Assembly (NCBI GenBank): GCA_913774715.1
Contig: CAJYHS010000204.1
Location: 186,001 to 250,000 of the forward strand
Direction: 5' to 3'
Source of the DNA: an uncultured Siphonobacter sp.
GTDB taxonomy: Bacteria; Bacteroidota; Bacteroidia; Cytophagales; Spirosomataceae
Length of the DNA stretch: 64,000 bases
Shown here one piece after another: positions 53,053-63,033 of this stretch; positions within the stretch are counted from its first letter, which is position 1, and each line of letters begins with the position of its first letter. The position numbers were made by a program, and so were the translations under genes. The notes below the pieces were generated by a model. That model made no database searches. It saw nothing but the letters and a program-made list of their open reading frames with translations, and was not told where the DNA came from.

Positions 53053-56000
53053 ATGATCAGGATGTTGAAGAATAAGTTAGTTTTCTTGGGAATGTGTGGC
53101 CTGCTGGCTCTGACAGCCTGGAAATCCCCGATATATACCTCTAGTTTCAGTAAAGTAACGCTTACCGATTCTACTCACGAAGTCCGCTCGAATGTTGATG
53201 CCACCAAAGTTTTGGCGGCTCAGCTTTGGGTAGACAGCACACTTTCGGGTATGAACCTGGACGAAAAAATCGGCCAGTTTTTTGTCATTGGAACGTACTC
53301 CAATCGCTATGAATCATATTATGCAACGATTGATCGGCTAATTAAGGCCTATCACGTCGGCGGCGTTATTTTCTTTCAGGGCGATCCTTACTCTCAGGCA
53401 GAGCTGAGCAATCGCTACCAGAACCTTTCCAAAGTGCCTTTACTCGTCTCCCTGGATGCCGAGAACGGATTAGGTATGCGGTTAGCTCTGGGAACTTCTT
53501 TCCCGCACCAGATGACGCTTGGTGCCATTCAGGATAATAACCTGATTTATGAAATGGGCATGGAAATCGGTCGTCAGTGCAAACGCATTGGTGTGCAGAT
53601 GAATTTTGCTCCGGTAGTGGATGTGAACTCTAATCCTCTTAACCCTATCATTGGCTATCGTTCCTTTGGAGAAGACCCGAATAATGTCGCTGAAAAAGGT
53701 AAAGCCTATGCTCGTGGATTGCAGGCAACGGGTGTACTGGCCTGTGCCAAGCACTTTCCCGGCCACGGTGATACCCAAACCGATTCACACCGCACTTTAC
53801 CCAAAGTAGGTCACGACCTTAGTCGTCTGAATCAGTTTGAACTACCTCCTTTCAAGGCCCTGATTGACGACGGCGTAGCTAGTATTCTCGTAGCTCACCT
53901 AGAGGTTCCGGCGTATGAATCCCGGCCCATTGCCTCTACCCTCTCCGCTCCGATTGTAACTGATTTGCTAAAAAACCAGTTGAAGTTTAACGGATTAGTG
54001 GTTACGGACGCCATGAATATGCGAGGCGTTACCAAGGGAAAACTTGCTCCGGAAGCCAATTTACAGGCCTTACTGGCGGGTAACGATCTTTTGTTACAGC
54101 CCGAAAGCGTAGCAGCCTCCATTCTGAAAATCAAACAGGCCATTACCGATGGACAGATTTCCGAGGATGAAATTAACCGCCGAGTGCAAAAGATTCTTTA
54201 TGCTAAGTATAATGCTGGTCTGGTTCCTTACCAATCTATTCCTGTAGATAAAAACCTGGTAAAAGAATTAAAAACGCCCCAATCAGAAGCCCTTCGGGAA
54301 CGCTTGTATGAAAATGCCGTTACGCTGGTCAAAAATGATCGAAAGCTAGTGCCACTCATGCAGCTGGATACGCTCAAGATTAGTGCCGTAGCCGTTGGAG
54401 AAAGTGACAACAACGTTTTTCAGAATACTTTACGAAAATACGCGGGAGTCAAGTGCTATACCAATGGTACAAAAACCGATGAACGTTTTTACGCTGAAAT
54501 GCTCAGCAAGCTTGATTCAAATCAGGTCGTTATTGTGAGTTTACACGAAATGCGGCAGAAAGTAGCTCAGAACTACGGCGTATCCTGGGCTTCGGTTGAT
54601 TTTGTAAAGAAGCTGGTCAAGCGAGGTAATCAGGTTATCGTTTGTGCATTTGGGAACCCCTACAGCCTTAAAAATTTCCCGGAAGTTCCTACTCTACTCT
54701 GTGGTTATGAGAGCGATCCTTTCGCCCAGAAAGCTACCGCCGAGGTGTTATTCGGGGCCTTACCTGCTTTGGGTAAGCTGCCGGTTTCGGTAGAAGGACT
54801 TTTCCCGGTTGGGCACGGTTTAACCACGCAGGCCATCGGACGATTAACCTACGGCTTACCCGAAGATGTCGGCATGAGCAGTGGGAAACTTCAGAGCATT
54901 GACAACATTATGAACGAGTCCATCCGAAAGGGGGCTTTTCCCGGTGGGCAAGTGGTGATCGCCCGAAAAGGCCGGGTCGTTTGGGAAAAAAATTACGGAA
55001 AACTCACCTACGCTCTTACGCCGTTCGAACCCGTACGAGACACCACACTATACGATCTCGCGTCCGTCACTAAGGTAGCTGCAACGTTACAGGCCCTTAT
55101 GCTGTTGAACGAAAATGGCGATCTGGATCTTAATCAAAAGCTTTCTTATTACCTACCTGATTTAAAGGGAACGACTAAAGAAAACCTCGTTGTTCGGGAT
55201 GTATTGATGCATCAGTCGGGCTTGTTAGCTTATTTACCTTTTTGGGAAAAAACGAAGCCTGAAGGTATTTTCAGTCCCGATTTTGATTTACGGGTTGATA
55301 CGCTGAACTATACTCTGATGGTTGCCCGCGAACTCTGGACGAAACCCGCCACCATTGATTCAGTCTGGAAGTGGGTCGTGCAAAGTCCTATGACTACGCA
55401 ACGGGATCGTAGTGGCCGATACAAGTACATTTATTCGGATTTAGGATTGATTATGCTCCGTCGTCTGGTCGAAAAAATATCTAACCAGCCCCTGGATGAA
55501 TTTGTACACCAGAACTTTTACGAACCACTGGGAATGTACAATACCATGTTCAGCCCTCTAATGCATAAGGTAATCGACTGGAAAATTGCTCCCACCGAAG
55601 ATGATCGCGTGTTTCGGGAAGAGCTGCTTCGAGGCACCGTTCACGATCAGAATGCTGCCATTCAGGGGGGCGTTTCGGGTCATGCTGGTTTGTTCAGCAC
55701 TGCAAATGATCTGGCCATTCTAATGCAAATGAACCTGCAAAAAGGCTATTATGGCGGCCGTCGTTATTTCCTGCCGAACACGGTTCCGATGTTTTCTTAT
55801 AACTACACTCTTCGTAGTTACCGCGGATTGGGTTGGGATCGGAGTCCTGATGGCAATGGTAATGCTTACATCTCTTCGTACGCCTCTAATCGAAGCTTCG
55901 GGCATTCAGGCTTTACAGGAACATTGGTCTGGGCCGACCCCGCTCAGGAGCTGGTGGTGGTCTTTTTATCGAATCGGGTGCATCCCAATGTAAATAATAA

Positions 56001-56085
56001 CCTCATTACCAGTCTTCGCATCCGTCGCCGGATTATGGATGCTGCTTACGAAGCCATTGAGAAAACGACGCTCTCGCAGAAGTAA
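53053..56085 (+). CDS. GH3 glycosidase - serine hydrolase (beta-lactamase-like) fusion
   Basis: An exported two-enzyme protein of about 1010 residues. Start set at ATG 53053; ATG 53062 is equally good before the hydrophobic signal (LVFLGMCGLLALTAW). Residues 60-400 form an NagZ-like GH3 TIM barrel with the catalytic His loop KHFPGHGDTQTDSH near 233-246 and the nucleophile Asp in VVTDAMNM near 318. A GH3 C-like region follows to about 610. The last 400 residues are a beta-lactamase/penicillin-binding fold with Ser671-x-x-Lys674 (LASVTKVAATL), YSDLG and HSGFTG. Probably cuts muropeptides and their peptide or ester parts in the periplasm. This fusion is typical of Bacteroidota. Confidence 0.9.
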   Translation: MIRMLKNKLVFLGMCGLLALTAWKSPIYTSSFSKVTLTDSTHEVRSNVDATKVLAAQLWVDSTLSGMNLDEKIGQFFVIGTYSNRYESYYATIDRLIKAYHVGGVIFFQGDPYSQAELSNRYQNLSKVPLLVSLDAENGLGMRLALGTSFPHQMTLGAIQDNNLIYEMGMEIGRQCKRIGVQMNFAPVVDVNSNPLNPIIGYRSFGEDPNNVAEKGKAYARGLQATGVLACAKHFPGHGDTQTDSHRTLPKVGHDLSRLNQFELPPFKALIDDGVASILVAHLEVPAYESRPIASTLSAPIVTDLLKNQLKFNGLVVTDAMNMRGVTKGKLAPEANLQALLAGNDLLLQPESVAASILKIKQAITDGQISEDEINRRVQKILYAKYNAGLVPYQSIPVDKNLVKELKTPQSEALRERLYENAVTLVKNDRKLVPLMQLDTLKISAVAVGESDNNVFQNTLRKYAGVKCYTNGTKTDERFYAEMLSKLDSNQVVIVSLHEMRQKVAQNYGVSWASVDFVKKLVKRGNQVIVCAFGNPYSLKNFPEVPTLLCGYESDPFAQKATAEVLFGALPALGKLPVSVEGLFPVGHGLTTQAIGRLTYGLPEDVGMSSGKLQSIDNIMNESIRKGAFPGGQVVIARKGRVVWEKNYGKLTYALTPFEPVRDTTLYDLASVTKVAATLQALMLLNENGDLDLNQKLSYYLPDLKGTTKENLVVRDVLMHQSGLLAYLPFWEKTKPEGIFSPDFDLRVDTLNYTLMVARELWTKPATIDSVWKWVVQSPMTTQRDRSGRYKYIYSDLGLIMLRRLVEKISNQPLDEFVHQNFYEPLGMYNTMFSPLMHKVIDWKIAPTEDDRVFREELLRGTVHDQNAAIQGGVSGHAGLFSTANDLAILMQMNLQKGYYGGRRYFLPNTVPMFSYNYTLRSYRGLGWDRSPDGNGNAYISSYASNRSFGHSGFTGTLVWADPAQELVVVFLSNRVHPNVNNNLITSLRIRRRIMDAAYEAIEKTTLSQK

Positions 56086-56093
56086 TAAACCGT

Positions 56094-56533
56094 ATGGATT
56101 ATTCAGCTTTACATAAACAGATTACTCATCAGGATTAACCATTTCGGTAGATCAGAAAGTGGATCAAGCTGGTTTTGTTCCTTGGACGGTAAAACAAAAG
56201 CAGTTTGCGGTACAACCGCCCCTTCCTGTTCTTGAAAACAACTTTACCATCCGCATTCACCTTGACGATACTAATGAGCAAAATGGAGCATTAAAAGTAA
56301 TTCCAGGATCTCATTTAAAAGGAATTTATCGCCCCCATTCAATTGACTGGAAACAGGAAACAGAAGTCGTATGCAATGTTAAAGCGGGAGCAGTTATGCT
56401 CCTGAAGCCTTTGTTACTACATGCTTCCGGCCGAACCACCAATCAACAGCGACGCCGGGTTATTCACATGGAATTCAGTAATACCTCTTTACCCGAATCC
56501 ATGCAATGGTCGGAACGAATGAATGCTTTGTAG
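56094..56533 (+). pseudogene. Phytanoyl-CoA dioxygenase (PhyH) family remnant, truncated and frameshifted
   Basis: The C-terminal half of a PhyH-type Fe(II)/2-oxoglutarate dioxygenase. From ATG 56094 the frame reads MDYSALHKQITHQD and stops at TAA 56136. From just after, in another frame, it continues ISVDQKVDQAGFVPW ... TIRIHLDDTNEQNGALKVIP to 56533. Intact relatives read HQDL-T-ISV here, so one lost T (GATTTAACC to GATTAACC) explains the break exactly. The HxD iron pair lies at the break and the distal His (LLLHASGRTTNQQRRR) remains. The N-terminal half of the family is absent. A GTG-start fragment (56159-56533) is unlikely to be active. Confidence 0.75.
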
Positions 56534-56538
56534 TACTA

Positions 56539-59500
56539 TTAAGGCCTTACCAACGTCACGCTCATCAGACCAATCACCACATCATTTGCCAGAGCTGTTA
56601 ACTTTAGTTCTTTCAACGTTTTTGAAGGATTTAAGGGAATATCCAGAACAGTGCCTGCTCCGCCTTCAATTTCCTTCCCGTTGAATTCTTTCGCTTTTTC
56701 TCCATAAACTATTTCACCTGTTTTCAGATGCAACCGGGGTGGATGAGTGGATCCGGTAGAAAAAGCGAAGCCGTCAGTCAGGTAATCTTTCTCAATTGGC
56801 CACCAGTTTTCCGGGTTTCGTAACGTCAGCTTTTCAGAAGTTCCATCCGTGTAATAAATTTCAACTGCTCCATTTTCAATGCGGCTTTGCATGGGATTCG
56901 TTGAGCCAGCCATCAACAAATAGGCCTGCGAAGCTTTTCCGGTCAAAGGAAGGCGGGCTTCGTTGGGATAATTATCCCAACGTGAAACGAACAGGATATT
57001 TTTGCTCGACGAATCTCCCGGCGACTCAAATCTAATTCCCTGCGGTGTGCTGAATTGGTTTTGATTACCTGCTAATTTTCGTAAGCCTGTGTCATCTATC
57101 CCGGCGATTAACTGCGGGTGCGTCCACTCCCCAATACCCTGGGTGGGTAACTGTAAGGTAGTGGTTTGCGGGCGGGGTGACAGGTATTTATTTTTGAAAA
57201 TTTGAGTAACCTGATCATTGAAATGAGTCGTCATACGTATCATTTCCTGCTTCTGACTAGAAAGCTTTTCGTCCCAATTCATCAGCGAATATTGAACCGT
57301 ATCCCCCTGAGCGGTGGTGAGAAGTAACGGGTTTGTTCCCAAGTGCAGAGCAGGAATTGTTAATTCAGAAGAACCCGCTTCTGCTTTCAGAGATAACTGC
57401 TGATTAGTATTATGCAGGCGATAGGTAACTTTCTGCTCCTGATTCGTGTGGTTTTTAATTTTAATTATCGCTGGATTTTCAGCGTTTGGTATCACGGAAA
57501 TAGCATTCCCCAATTGAAAACTCAGCGGATACCACCAGCGAAGATTCCCCTGCTGTAACTCTACAAAAGCCGTTCGTTCGCCCTGATGATTACTCATCTG
57601 AACACTCAGTTTACCTTTCTGATGACTGTGTTTACTGAACGTTCTCTGCGGATCAGAAACGGATAGAATTTTCGCCTTTCCAAAATCAAAATATTGACGG
57701 GATTTTTGAGCATAATAGGGTTTCAATATGGTGCGAGCAGGCTCCGCTCCTGCCCATTCAATCTTAATTTCATAGCCTGTCTGAGCTGGACTGACTATTT
57801 CAATTACGGGCTGACCAACTGCACTTTTGACTACCGTCCAGTCCGTCTTTTTACCATTTACTGTTACTTGCCTGATATTTTCGCGGAAAGCCTTTACTCG
57901 CAGAACCAGATTCAGTTTTTTCGGAAACCGGGGCGTTAATATGTACACATCCATCGTTCCCGTTCGCTTGAAATGGTAGGTTAAATCGGGCAAATTAATC
58001 GAAGCGAAATTCCAGTGTGAAGGTAATCCCGGACGAATGACCAAACGATCATTCAAAGCATCAGGCACAATACCAAACAGACCTTCGACGAGCGTTCGGG
58101 AGTTAATGCCCACGGGGTCACCAAAATCACGGTACGCCTCGTGCCGATTAGCATCGTAATGTGAAATCTGAACAAAATTACCCGGACTACCCCCTAGATA
58201 CATGGAGGCTAGTAACTCGCTTTTCCACAATTTAAAGGCCTCATCCGTCCGGCCTGCTTCCCAGTTAGCCAGAGCCAGATGAGCTGATTCGGCCAGAGCA
58301 ACGTTATTAATCGACCATTCGTAGGGCATCCAGTTACTCGTCGACAAGGTGTAATAACCTTCATCTTTTAAGCCTTCCGCTCGTATGGGAATGTGCGGAA
58401 TCTGCGTATCCGTATACCGAAGGCTCTGATAGGCCTGAAAGGCATCGGGGACGTCAGAATCCAGCGTATGGTAAATCGACCAGATCGCTGGAACATCGTG
58501 GAGTTTCTTAAGCCCCATTGCATCCTTAAACTCCGCGTAAACACCCTTACCCGGCATCCATAATACCCGCTGAATGGCTTTTAGGATTTTGTCGGCTTCG
58601 TGTTCGTAGGGTTGTGGATTTTCACCTAATAATCGAGCGATCGTCGCCGCCATTTTGTTCGAGCGATAATTATATGCCGACGTATGCGTGACTGAGCCAC
58701 CACTGTATTGGAGGGCATCGCTCGCCCAGATGGCGGCGTAGGCATCGTATAACCCATCATCATCGGGATCGAAGTTGCGTTTTTCCCAGGCCAGATGCCG
58801 CTGCAATACGGGCCACATGTCGCGGGCAAACGTTAGATCTCCAGTCCAGTTCAAATGCCACAGTAAGGCATCGATATATACCAGGTTCATGTCATAATGA
58901 TGCGGACGAATGGATTTCCCCTCGGGGTCGCGACTGATGTACCCACTGGTAAAAACGGCATTACCCATCTTCTCCTGCTGGCGGGCGAAGTTATTCGCCG
59001 TATCTGGTACCACGGGGCCGGAGTCAGGTGAGGGTACCTGTGATTTTGCATACGCCCGAAAATGGGTTTGAGCCCGATCGTGCCAACCCAGCGGATCAGC
59101 GGTATAGGCTCCCCGCCAGCCATTGAGTCGAATCCGCCAGCCAATGGCTCCGTGCAGATACGAAGGCGTTTCCCAGATGGCATCCGACGCGATACTCAGA
59201 GCCCCGCCAACGGTATTTAGGTAAGGATCCGGGGTTTGAATTTTGATTTGACTAGCGATTGCTAAGCGGGCTTTTTCAGCTTCCGCAAAGATTTGTTCGG
59301 CTTTTGTTACCTCTAACTCAGCCTTACTTTCAGGATTCTGTAAGGCAAGGTAAGAGGCCTGATTGTTAATAGCTTTTATTCTTCCTGCAATGACCGGAGC
59401 CTTTCCTTGTTTGGATTGAAATAAGCTAACAGGAGAAGTTAACGCACTGGCATCGGCAATGGTCACTGAGGTGTTTTCCGGGAAGAAGCCAATCAGTTTA

Positions 59501-60168
59501 TTCTCTTTTTTGGTTTGAACCGAACCATAACTTAGAGCAAACGTATGACGGTTAATTGAGAATTGATTGTCACTACAATTTTCGGGTTTAAGGTAGAAAC
59601 TGGACTCTGGATCGGGACCCATGTCACCGTTGCGATTAAATTTCTTACCGCTCGCTCCACCAAATGTCCAGAATAATTCTGCGGGAGTAGTCACATTTTT
59701 GAAAGTCGCTTTGACCATAAATCCTTCCGCATCGGCTAATGCCAATACCAGTAGCTCCAACCTGCCTTTTCCGAGCAACGAATCTTCGATTTCGTATAGC
59801 ATGGAACCGGGGCGATACCGAGCCGTTATTTTTGTCGCTTTATTCAGCCATTTACTTTGGTTTCCTGAAATGAGACCGAAACTCAGATTCCCACCCATAC
59901 CGGGCATGTACATGGCAAATTCGGGTAAATCACCCGCCTCCACCCGAAAGGCCGTATGGGTTCCGTATAAGGCACGGGTAAATCGGCGGTTACCGTTCAC
60001 GATTACAAAATCTTCTCCATCGGGTCTGTACCGTAGCGTCCTTGTTTCATTATGCCAGTTTGACTGGGGTAATTGAACGGGATATAACTCCTGAGCAGCC
60101 AACGGAAACGAAATTCCCGTATATAAGAACAAACTGAAGCGAAGAAATTGCTGATGTATTTTCGTCAT
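56539..60168 (-). CDS. DUF4450 protein with six-hairpin glycosidase-like core
   Basis: A 1209-residue exported protein (signal FSLFLYTGISFPLAAQ). The N-terminal DUF4450 region (RTLRYRPDGEDFVIVNGNRR, GTHTAFRVEAGDLPEFAMYMP) is beta-rich. The centre (about 310-760) is an (alpha/alpha)6 barrel as in rhamnosidase- or trehalase-like families: WRGAYTADPLGWHDRAQTHF, HHYDMNLVYIDALLWHLNWT, NFDPDDDGLYDAYAAIWASD, MPYEWSINNVALAESAH. Acid residues there could be catalytic, but none can be named surely. The C-terminal 430 residues are beta-sandwich modules. Likely an extracytoplasmic glycan hydrolase; no SusCD pair is adjacent. Confidence 0.8.
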   Translation of the reverse strand: MTKIHQQFLRFSLFLYTGISFPLAAQELYPVQLPQSNWHNETRTLRYRPDGEDFVIVNGNRRFTRALYGTHTAFRVEAGDLPEFAMYMPGMGGNLSFGLISGNQSKWLNKATKITARYRPGSMLYEIEDSLLGKGRLELLVLALADAEGFMVKATFKNVTTPAELFWTFGGASGKKFNRNGDMGPDPESSFYLKPENCSDNQFSINRHTFALSYGSVQTKKENKLIGFFPENTSVTIADASALTSPVSLFQSKQGKAPVIAGRIKAINNQASYLALQNPESKAELEVTKAEQIFAEAEKARLAIASQIKIQTPDPYLNTVGGALSIASDAIWETPSYLHGAIGWRIRLNGWRGAYTADPLGWHDRAQTHFRAYAKSQVPSPDSGPVVPDTANNFARQQEKMGNAVFTSGYISRDPEGKSIRPHHYDMNLVYIDALLWHLNWTGDLTFARDMWPVLQRHLAWEKRNFDPDDDGLYDAYAAIWASDALQYSGGSVTHTSAYNYRSNKMAATIARLLGENPQPYEHEADKILKAIQRVLWMPGKGVYAEFKDAMGLKKLHDVPAIWSIYHTLDSDVPDAFQAYQSLRYTDTQIPHIPIRAEGLKDEGYYTLSTSNWMPYEWSINNVALAESAHLALANWEAGRTDEAFKLWKSELLASMYLGGSPGNFVQISHYDANRHEAYRDFGDPVGINSRTLVEGLFGIVPDALNDRLVIRPGLPSHWNFASINLPDLTYHFKRTGTMDVYILTPRFPKKLNLVLRVKAFRENIRQVTVNGKKTDWTVVKSAVGQPVIEIVSPAQTGYEIKIEWAGAEPARTILKPYYAQKSRQYFDFGKAKILSVSDPQRTFSKHSHQKGKLSVQMSNHQGERTAFVELQQGNLRWWYPLSFQLGNAISVIPNAENPAIIKIKNHTNQEQKVTYRLHNTNQQLSLKAEAGSSELTIPALHLGTNPLLLTTAQGDTVQYSLMNWDEKLSSQKQEMIRMTTHFNDQVTQIFKNKYLSPRPQTTTLQLPTQGIGEWTHPQLIAGIDDTGLRKLAGNQNQFSTPQGIRFESPGDSSSKNILFVSRWDNYPNEARLPLTGKASQAYLLMAGSTNPMQSRIENGAVEIYYTDGTSEKLTLRNPENWWPIEKDYLTDGFAFSTGSTHPPRLHLKTGEIVYGEKAKEFNGKEIEGGAGTVLDIPLNPSKTLKELKLTALANDVVIGLMSVTLVRP

Positions 60169-60293
60169 TACTAGGAACTAATCGTTTTCAGAAATCAGGA
60201 AAGACGCCTCTCCAGTAGAAAGAAGGACGATGGTTTATACCTCGAAAACATAAATGCTCGTTTTTAGCGTTACATTACTTCAACCAACCTTAT

Positions 60294-60899
60294 ATGCTTC
60301 GACGTTTTCAATCGTTGGCCCTGTATTCGGCCTTCTCTTTAGGAATAGGACTGCTTTTGCAGGCCTGCGTCCCTGACTTTCTGGTGTCCAATCCGGATTG
60401 GGTGGTGATTGAGGCCTTCAATCATGAACCTACTTTGAAACGAAAAACGGGCGTTTTGATCAGTCCAAGGGAAGTTTCTGCTACCGTTACGTTTGATAGC
60501 TCCTGCATATACGATTTGCAAAGCGTAGATCAGAACGACTGGAACAAGGTCATTGGACTGGGATTTGTGGGTTCTAAGAATCAGAGTTTAGGTTCGGCAC
60601 CGCATCAGGTTGATGGGGCACGTGTGGGCTGGCGATGGAATCCTGAGACGCAAAAAATTGATCTGGCCTGCTATGCCTATGTGGACGGCCAGCGAACAGC
60701 TTTTAAGGTAGGAGAAACTTCAATTAATCAACCGGTTTATCTAAGCATCAAAATCGATTATAATAAGAAAGAATACCGCGTTATGGAGGGCGAACCCATA
60801 CGATTCACTCATAACAAGAAATTTGCGTACAAGACGGGATTATACTTTGGTGGCAACCGTCCCGCTCCGCACGCGATTCGGGTAAAAATTGTGGATTAA
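60294..60899 (+). CDS. Conserved lipoprotein, beta-sandwich type
   Basis: A 201-residue lipoprotein (signal FSLGIGLLLQAC, Cys25). The rest is almost all beta strands (VSATVTFDSSCIYDLQSVDQ, VGWRWNPETQKIDLACYAYV, VYLSIKIDYNKKEYRVM, YKTGLYFGGNRPAPH), as in a concanavalin-like sugar-binding fold. No family recognised with certainty. It is divergent from the DUF4450 gene (125 bp between starts), so a shared polysaccharide role is possible. Confidence 0.7.
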   Translation: MLRRFQSLALYSAFSLGIGLLLQACVPDFLVSNPDWVVIEAFNHEPTLKRKTGVLISPREVSATVTFDSSCIYDLQSVDQNDWNKVIGLGFVGSKNQSLGSAPHQVDGARVGWRWNPETQKIDLACYAYVDGQRTAFKVGETSINQPVYLSIKIDYNKKEYRVMEGEPIRFTHNKKFAYKTGLYFGGNRPAPHAIRVKIVD

Positions 60900-60923
60900 C
60901 TTATTAGTCGTTTTGGCAGTTTT

Positions 60924-60976
60924 ACAATTAAACGGCCCCTTAAAAGTTAAGCACTTTTAAGGGGCCGTTTAATTGT
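60924..60976. terminator. Bidirectional terminator lipoprotein / glycogen synthase
   Basis: Perfect 24-bp arms (60924-60947 and 60953-60976), loop TAAGC, core AACGGCCCCTTAAAAGT. It lies between convergent genes. T-runs outside are poor, but AT-tracts lie inside the stem ends. Confidence 0.85.
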
Positions 60977-60993
60977 GGAATATAGGTTTCTCA

Positions 60994-62823
60994 TTACCCG
61001 TGTTTCCGGCGTTTCAAAGCCAGATCGTGAGCGGTATCGTAATAGCTTCGCAGGTTTTTCCAGTCGAATACTTCGGAGATACTTTCAGTACGGTTCCGTT
61101 GCATAATCCGGTCGCGGCGAGACGTCCGTACAAATTTGAACAGCAACTCAGAAAGTGTCTCTGCTGCCTGATGGAAGTCTTGGTGGCTGCGATTCAGTAC
61201 ATATACTCCCCAGTTTTCCGGGTCGGCCATGATTTGGTTCATGTAATCCCCAAAACCAGATAAATCACTGGTAATGGTAGGAACGCCCCGAACCACACAC
61301 TCCAACGGCGTATAACCCCAGGGCTCATAATAACTCGGGAAAATTCCTAAGTGACAACCCCGTACGAAATGGCTGTAGTCCATCCCGAACAGCGGGTTCG
61401 TTGAAGCAATAAAATCGGGGTGATACACAATCTTCACGCGGTCACTTTCGTGATTCTGCATATTCGATTTCCGAAGAAAATCAACAATGGAATCCTCCTG
61501 CTTTAAGTAGTGCGTGACGGTTTTAGGTAACTGATGCGTTTTCCAGGATTGAATGGTACGACGCAGACGCAACTGCCAATATTCATCCACAAATTGATTA
61601 AGGTCGGGCATTTTAAGTTCATTACTCGTAGCCGAAGCCATGAATAATTGCTCCCCAATCTGCCGCTCAATGGCTTCGCAAGTCTGTCGAATCTCGGCCA
61701 TTACCGCACGTGTTTGCAGCACGTCGGCATCCATCGAATACACTGGATTTTTAGTAACGATGAACATTACCACCGTCATATCCGAATTTGTGGCCTGTAA
61801 CTTGGCATTCAGTCGGCTGAGGGCTTCGAGTGTTAAATCGTAGCCTTTGTTATTATACTCAAATCGTCCTGAAGTAAAGAAGTACAAGGTTCGATCCAGA
61901 TCAAAAGAATAATTCTGGAAAAAGTGACCCATCACAAACTGATGGATTTTTGCCTTGTACTGAACGTGCAGGTTCTGAAATTCGTGCGTTGCTGTAAAGC
62001 GAGTAACGTTCAGACCGTTGGGTAAAGTCAGGTCACATTTTCGTCCCAATAAAAACTCACATTCTTTTGCTGTAACGTCTGAAACCGTCGTCATAACGTG
62101 ACAGTTCTGAGCTGCCAGATACTCGATGGTTGCCTGCGTTTCAATGCCAAAATGCCTTGCCTGTTCCCGCCAGTTAAACGTGGGCAATAACTCGTAAAAA
62201 TTAGGAACGTTGGGAGCCATATAACGCCCCAGCATCGTAGCGTGCGTGGTAAAGACCGTCGCCAGTTTAGGGGATTCCTGAGCTAAATCGGGTAATGCCG
62301 TAGCGGCCATCCATTCGTGAAAATGGGCCGTAATGTCATAACGTCCACTATGATCACGAGAGAGTTCGTTCAGGAAAATGCGGGTACATTCCCCAAAAGC
62401 GATTACCTGATTAACCAGATCTTCTGTATTCAGCGTCGAAAGCTGATGTTTTTCCCAAAGATTATACTTTAACTGATCCAGCTGATTGAACAGCGTGTAA
62501 AAATTAAAAAGTACAATGCGGGGCTTTCCCGTAACCAGCCAGTATCCATACTGAACGTCAAAGCCCATTTCCCGCATTTTCCGTACGGTTTTCCCTAAAG
62601 CAGAATCATCCAGATCTGTAATAGGTTCGAACTCTGCCAAGGCTTTTTCCGGGAAGTAAGGCCCAATTAAAAAGTAATCATCGCCCCATTTCTCGACCAT
62701 CGCCGGAACTTTGGAACGGATTACCGTATAAATACCCCCAACCTGATTGCAGACTTCCCAGGCTATTTCAATCAGTAGGCGAGGTCGTATTTTGGGCTTA
62801 ATGGGTTCAACTTCGAAAGCCAT
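60994..62823 (-). CDS. Glycogen synthase, GT3 (eukaryotic-like) family
   Basis: Transfers glucose from a nucleotide sugar to glycogen. 609 residues. The opening LLIEIAWEVCNQVGGIYTVI, the ITAHFHEWMAATAL and FTTHATMLGRYMA segments, the ASATSNELKMPDLNQFVDEYWQLR region and the C-terminal FPSYYEPWGYTPLECVVRG with its catalytic Glu pair match GT3, the animal and fungal family, not the GT5 GlgA of most bacteria. GT3 enzymes are known in Bacteroidota. Donor preference (UDP- or ADP-glucose) cannot be read. Stands alone; no other glycogen genes in the window. Confidence 0.93.
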   Translation of the reverse strand: MAFEVEPIKPKIRPRLLIEIAWEVCNQVGGIYTVIRSKVPAMVEKWGDDYFLIGPYFPEKALAEFEPITDLDDSALGKTVRKMREMGFDVQYGYWLVTGKPRIVLFNFYTLFNQLDQLKYNLWEKHQLSTLNTEDLVNQVIAFGECTRIFLNELSRDHSGRYDITAHFHEWMAATALPDLAQESPKLATVFTTHATMLGRYMAPNVPNFYELLPTFNWREQARHFGIETQATIEYLAAQNCHVMTTVSDVTAKECEFLLGRKCDLTLPNGLNVTRFTATHEFQNLHVQYKAKIHQFVMGHFFQNYSFDLDRTLYFFTSGRFEYNNKGYDLTLEALSRLNAKLQATNSDMTVVMFIVTKNPVYSMDADVLQTRAVMAEIRQTCEAIERQIGEQLFMASATSNELKMPDLNQFVDEYWQLRLRRTIQSWKTHQLPKTVTHYLKQEDSIVDFLRKSNMQNHESDRVKIVYHPDFIASTNPLFGMDYSHFVRGCHLGIFPSYYEPWGYTPLECVVRGVPTITSDLSGFGDYMNQIMADPENWGVYVLNRSHQDFHQAAETLSELLFKFVRTSRRDRIMQRNRTESISEVFDWKNLRSYYDTAHDLALKRRKHG

Positions 62824-63033
62824 AGCCGAGTATTAATGTAAATGATGTGAATTAAAAAGCTGGTTCCCTGACCTATTTTGAACTGCCAAATATAGAATGG
62901 TATTTTTCAAGGGAATTATTCGTTTAAAATAATCCTAAAGTTTTATGCCAAACAAATCAAAATTTTACAAATAGACTCCGTTTGAATACTGCTGCACTTA
63001 CTGGGTAAAATCAATTCACACAGGGTTTACATG

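Noticed and set aside
60924-60976. 24-bp-arm inverted repeat as transposon end or attachment site
   Set aside because: Single copy between convergent stops with a 5-nt loop; best explained as a terminator.
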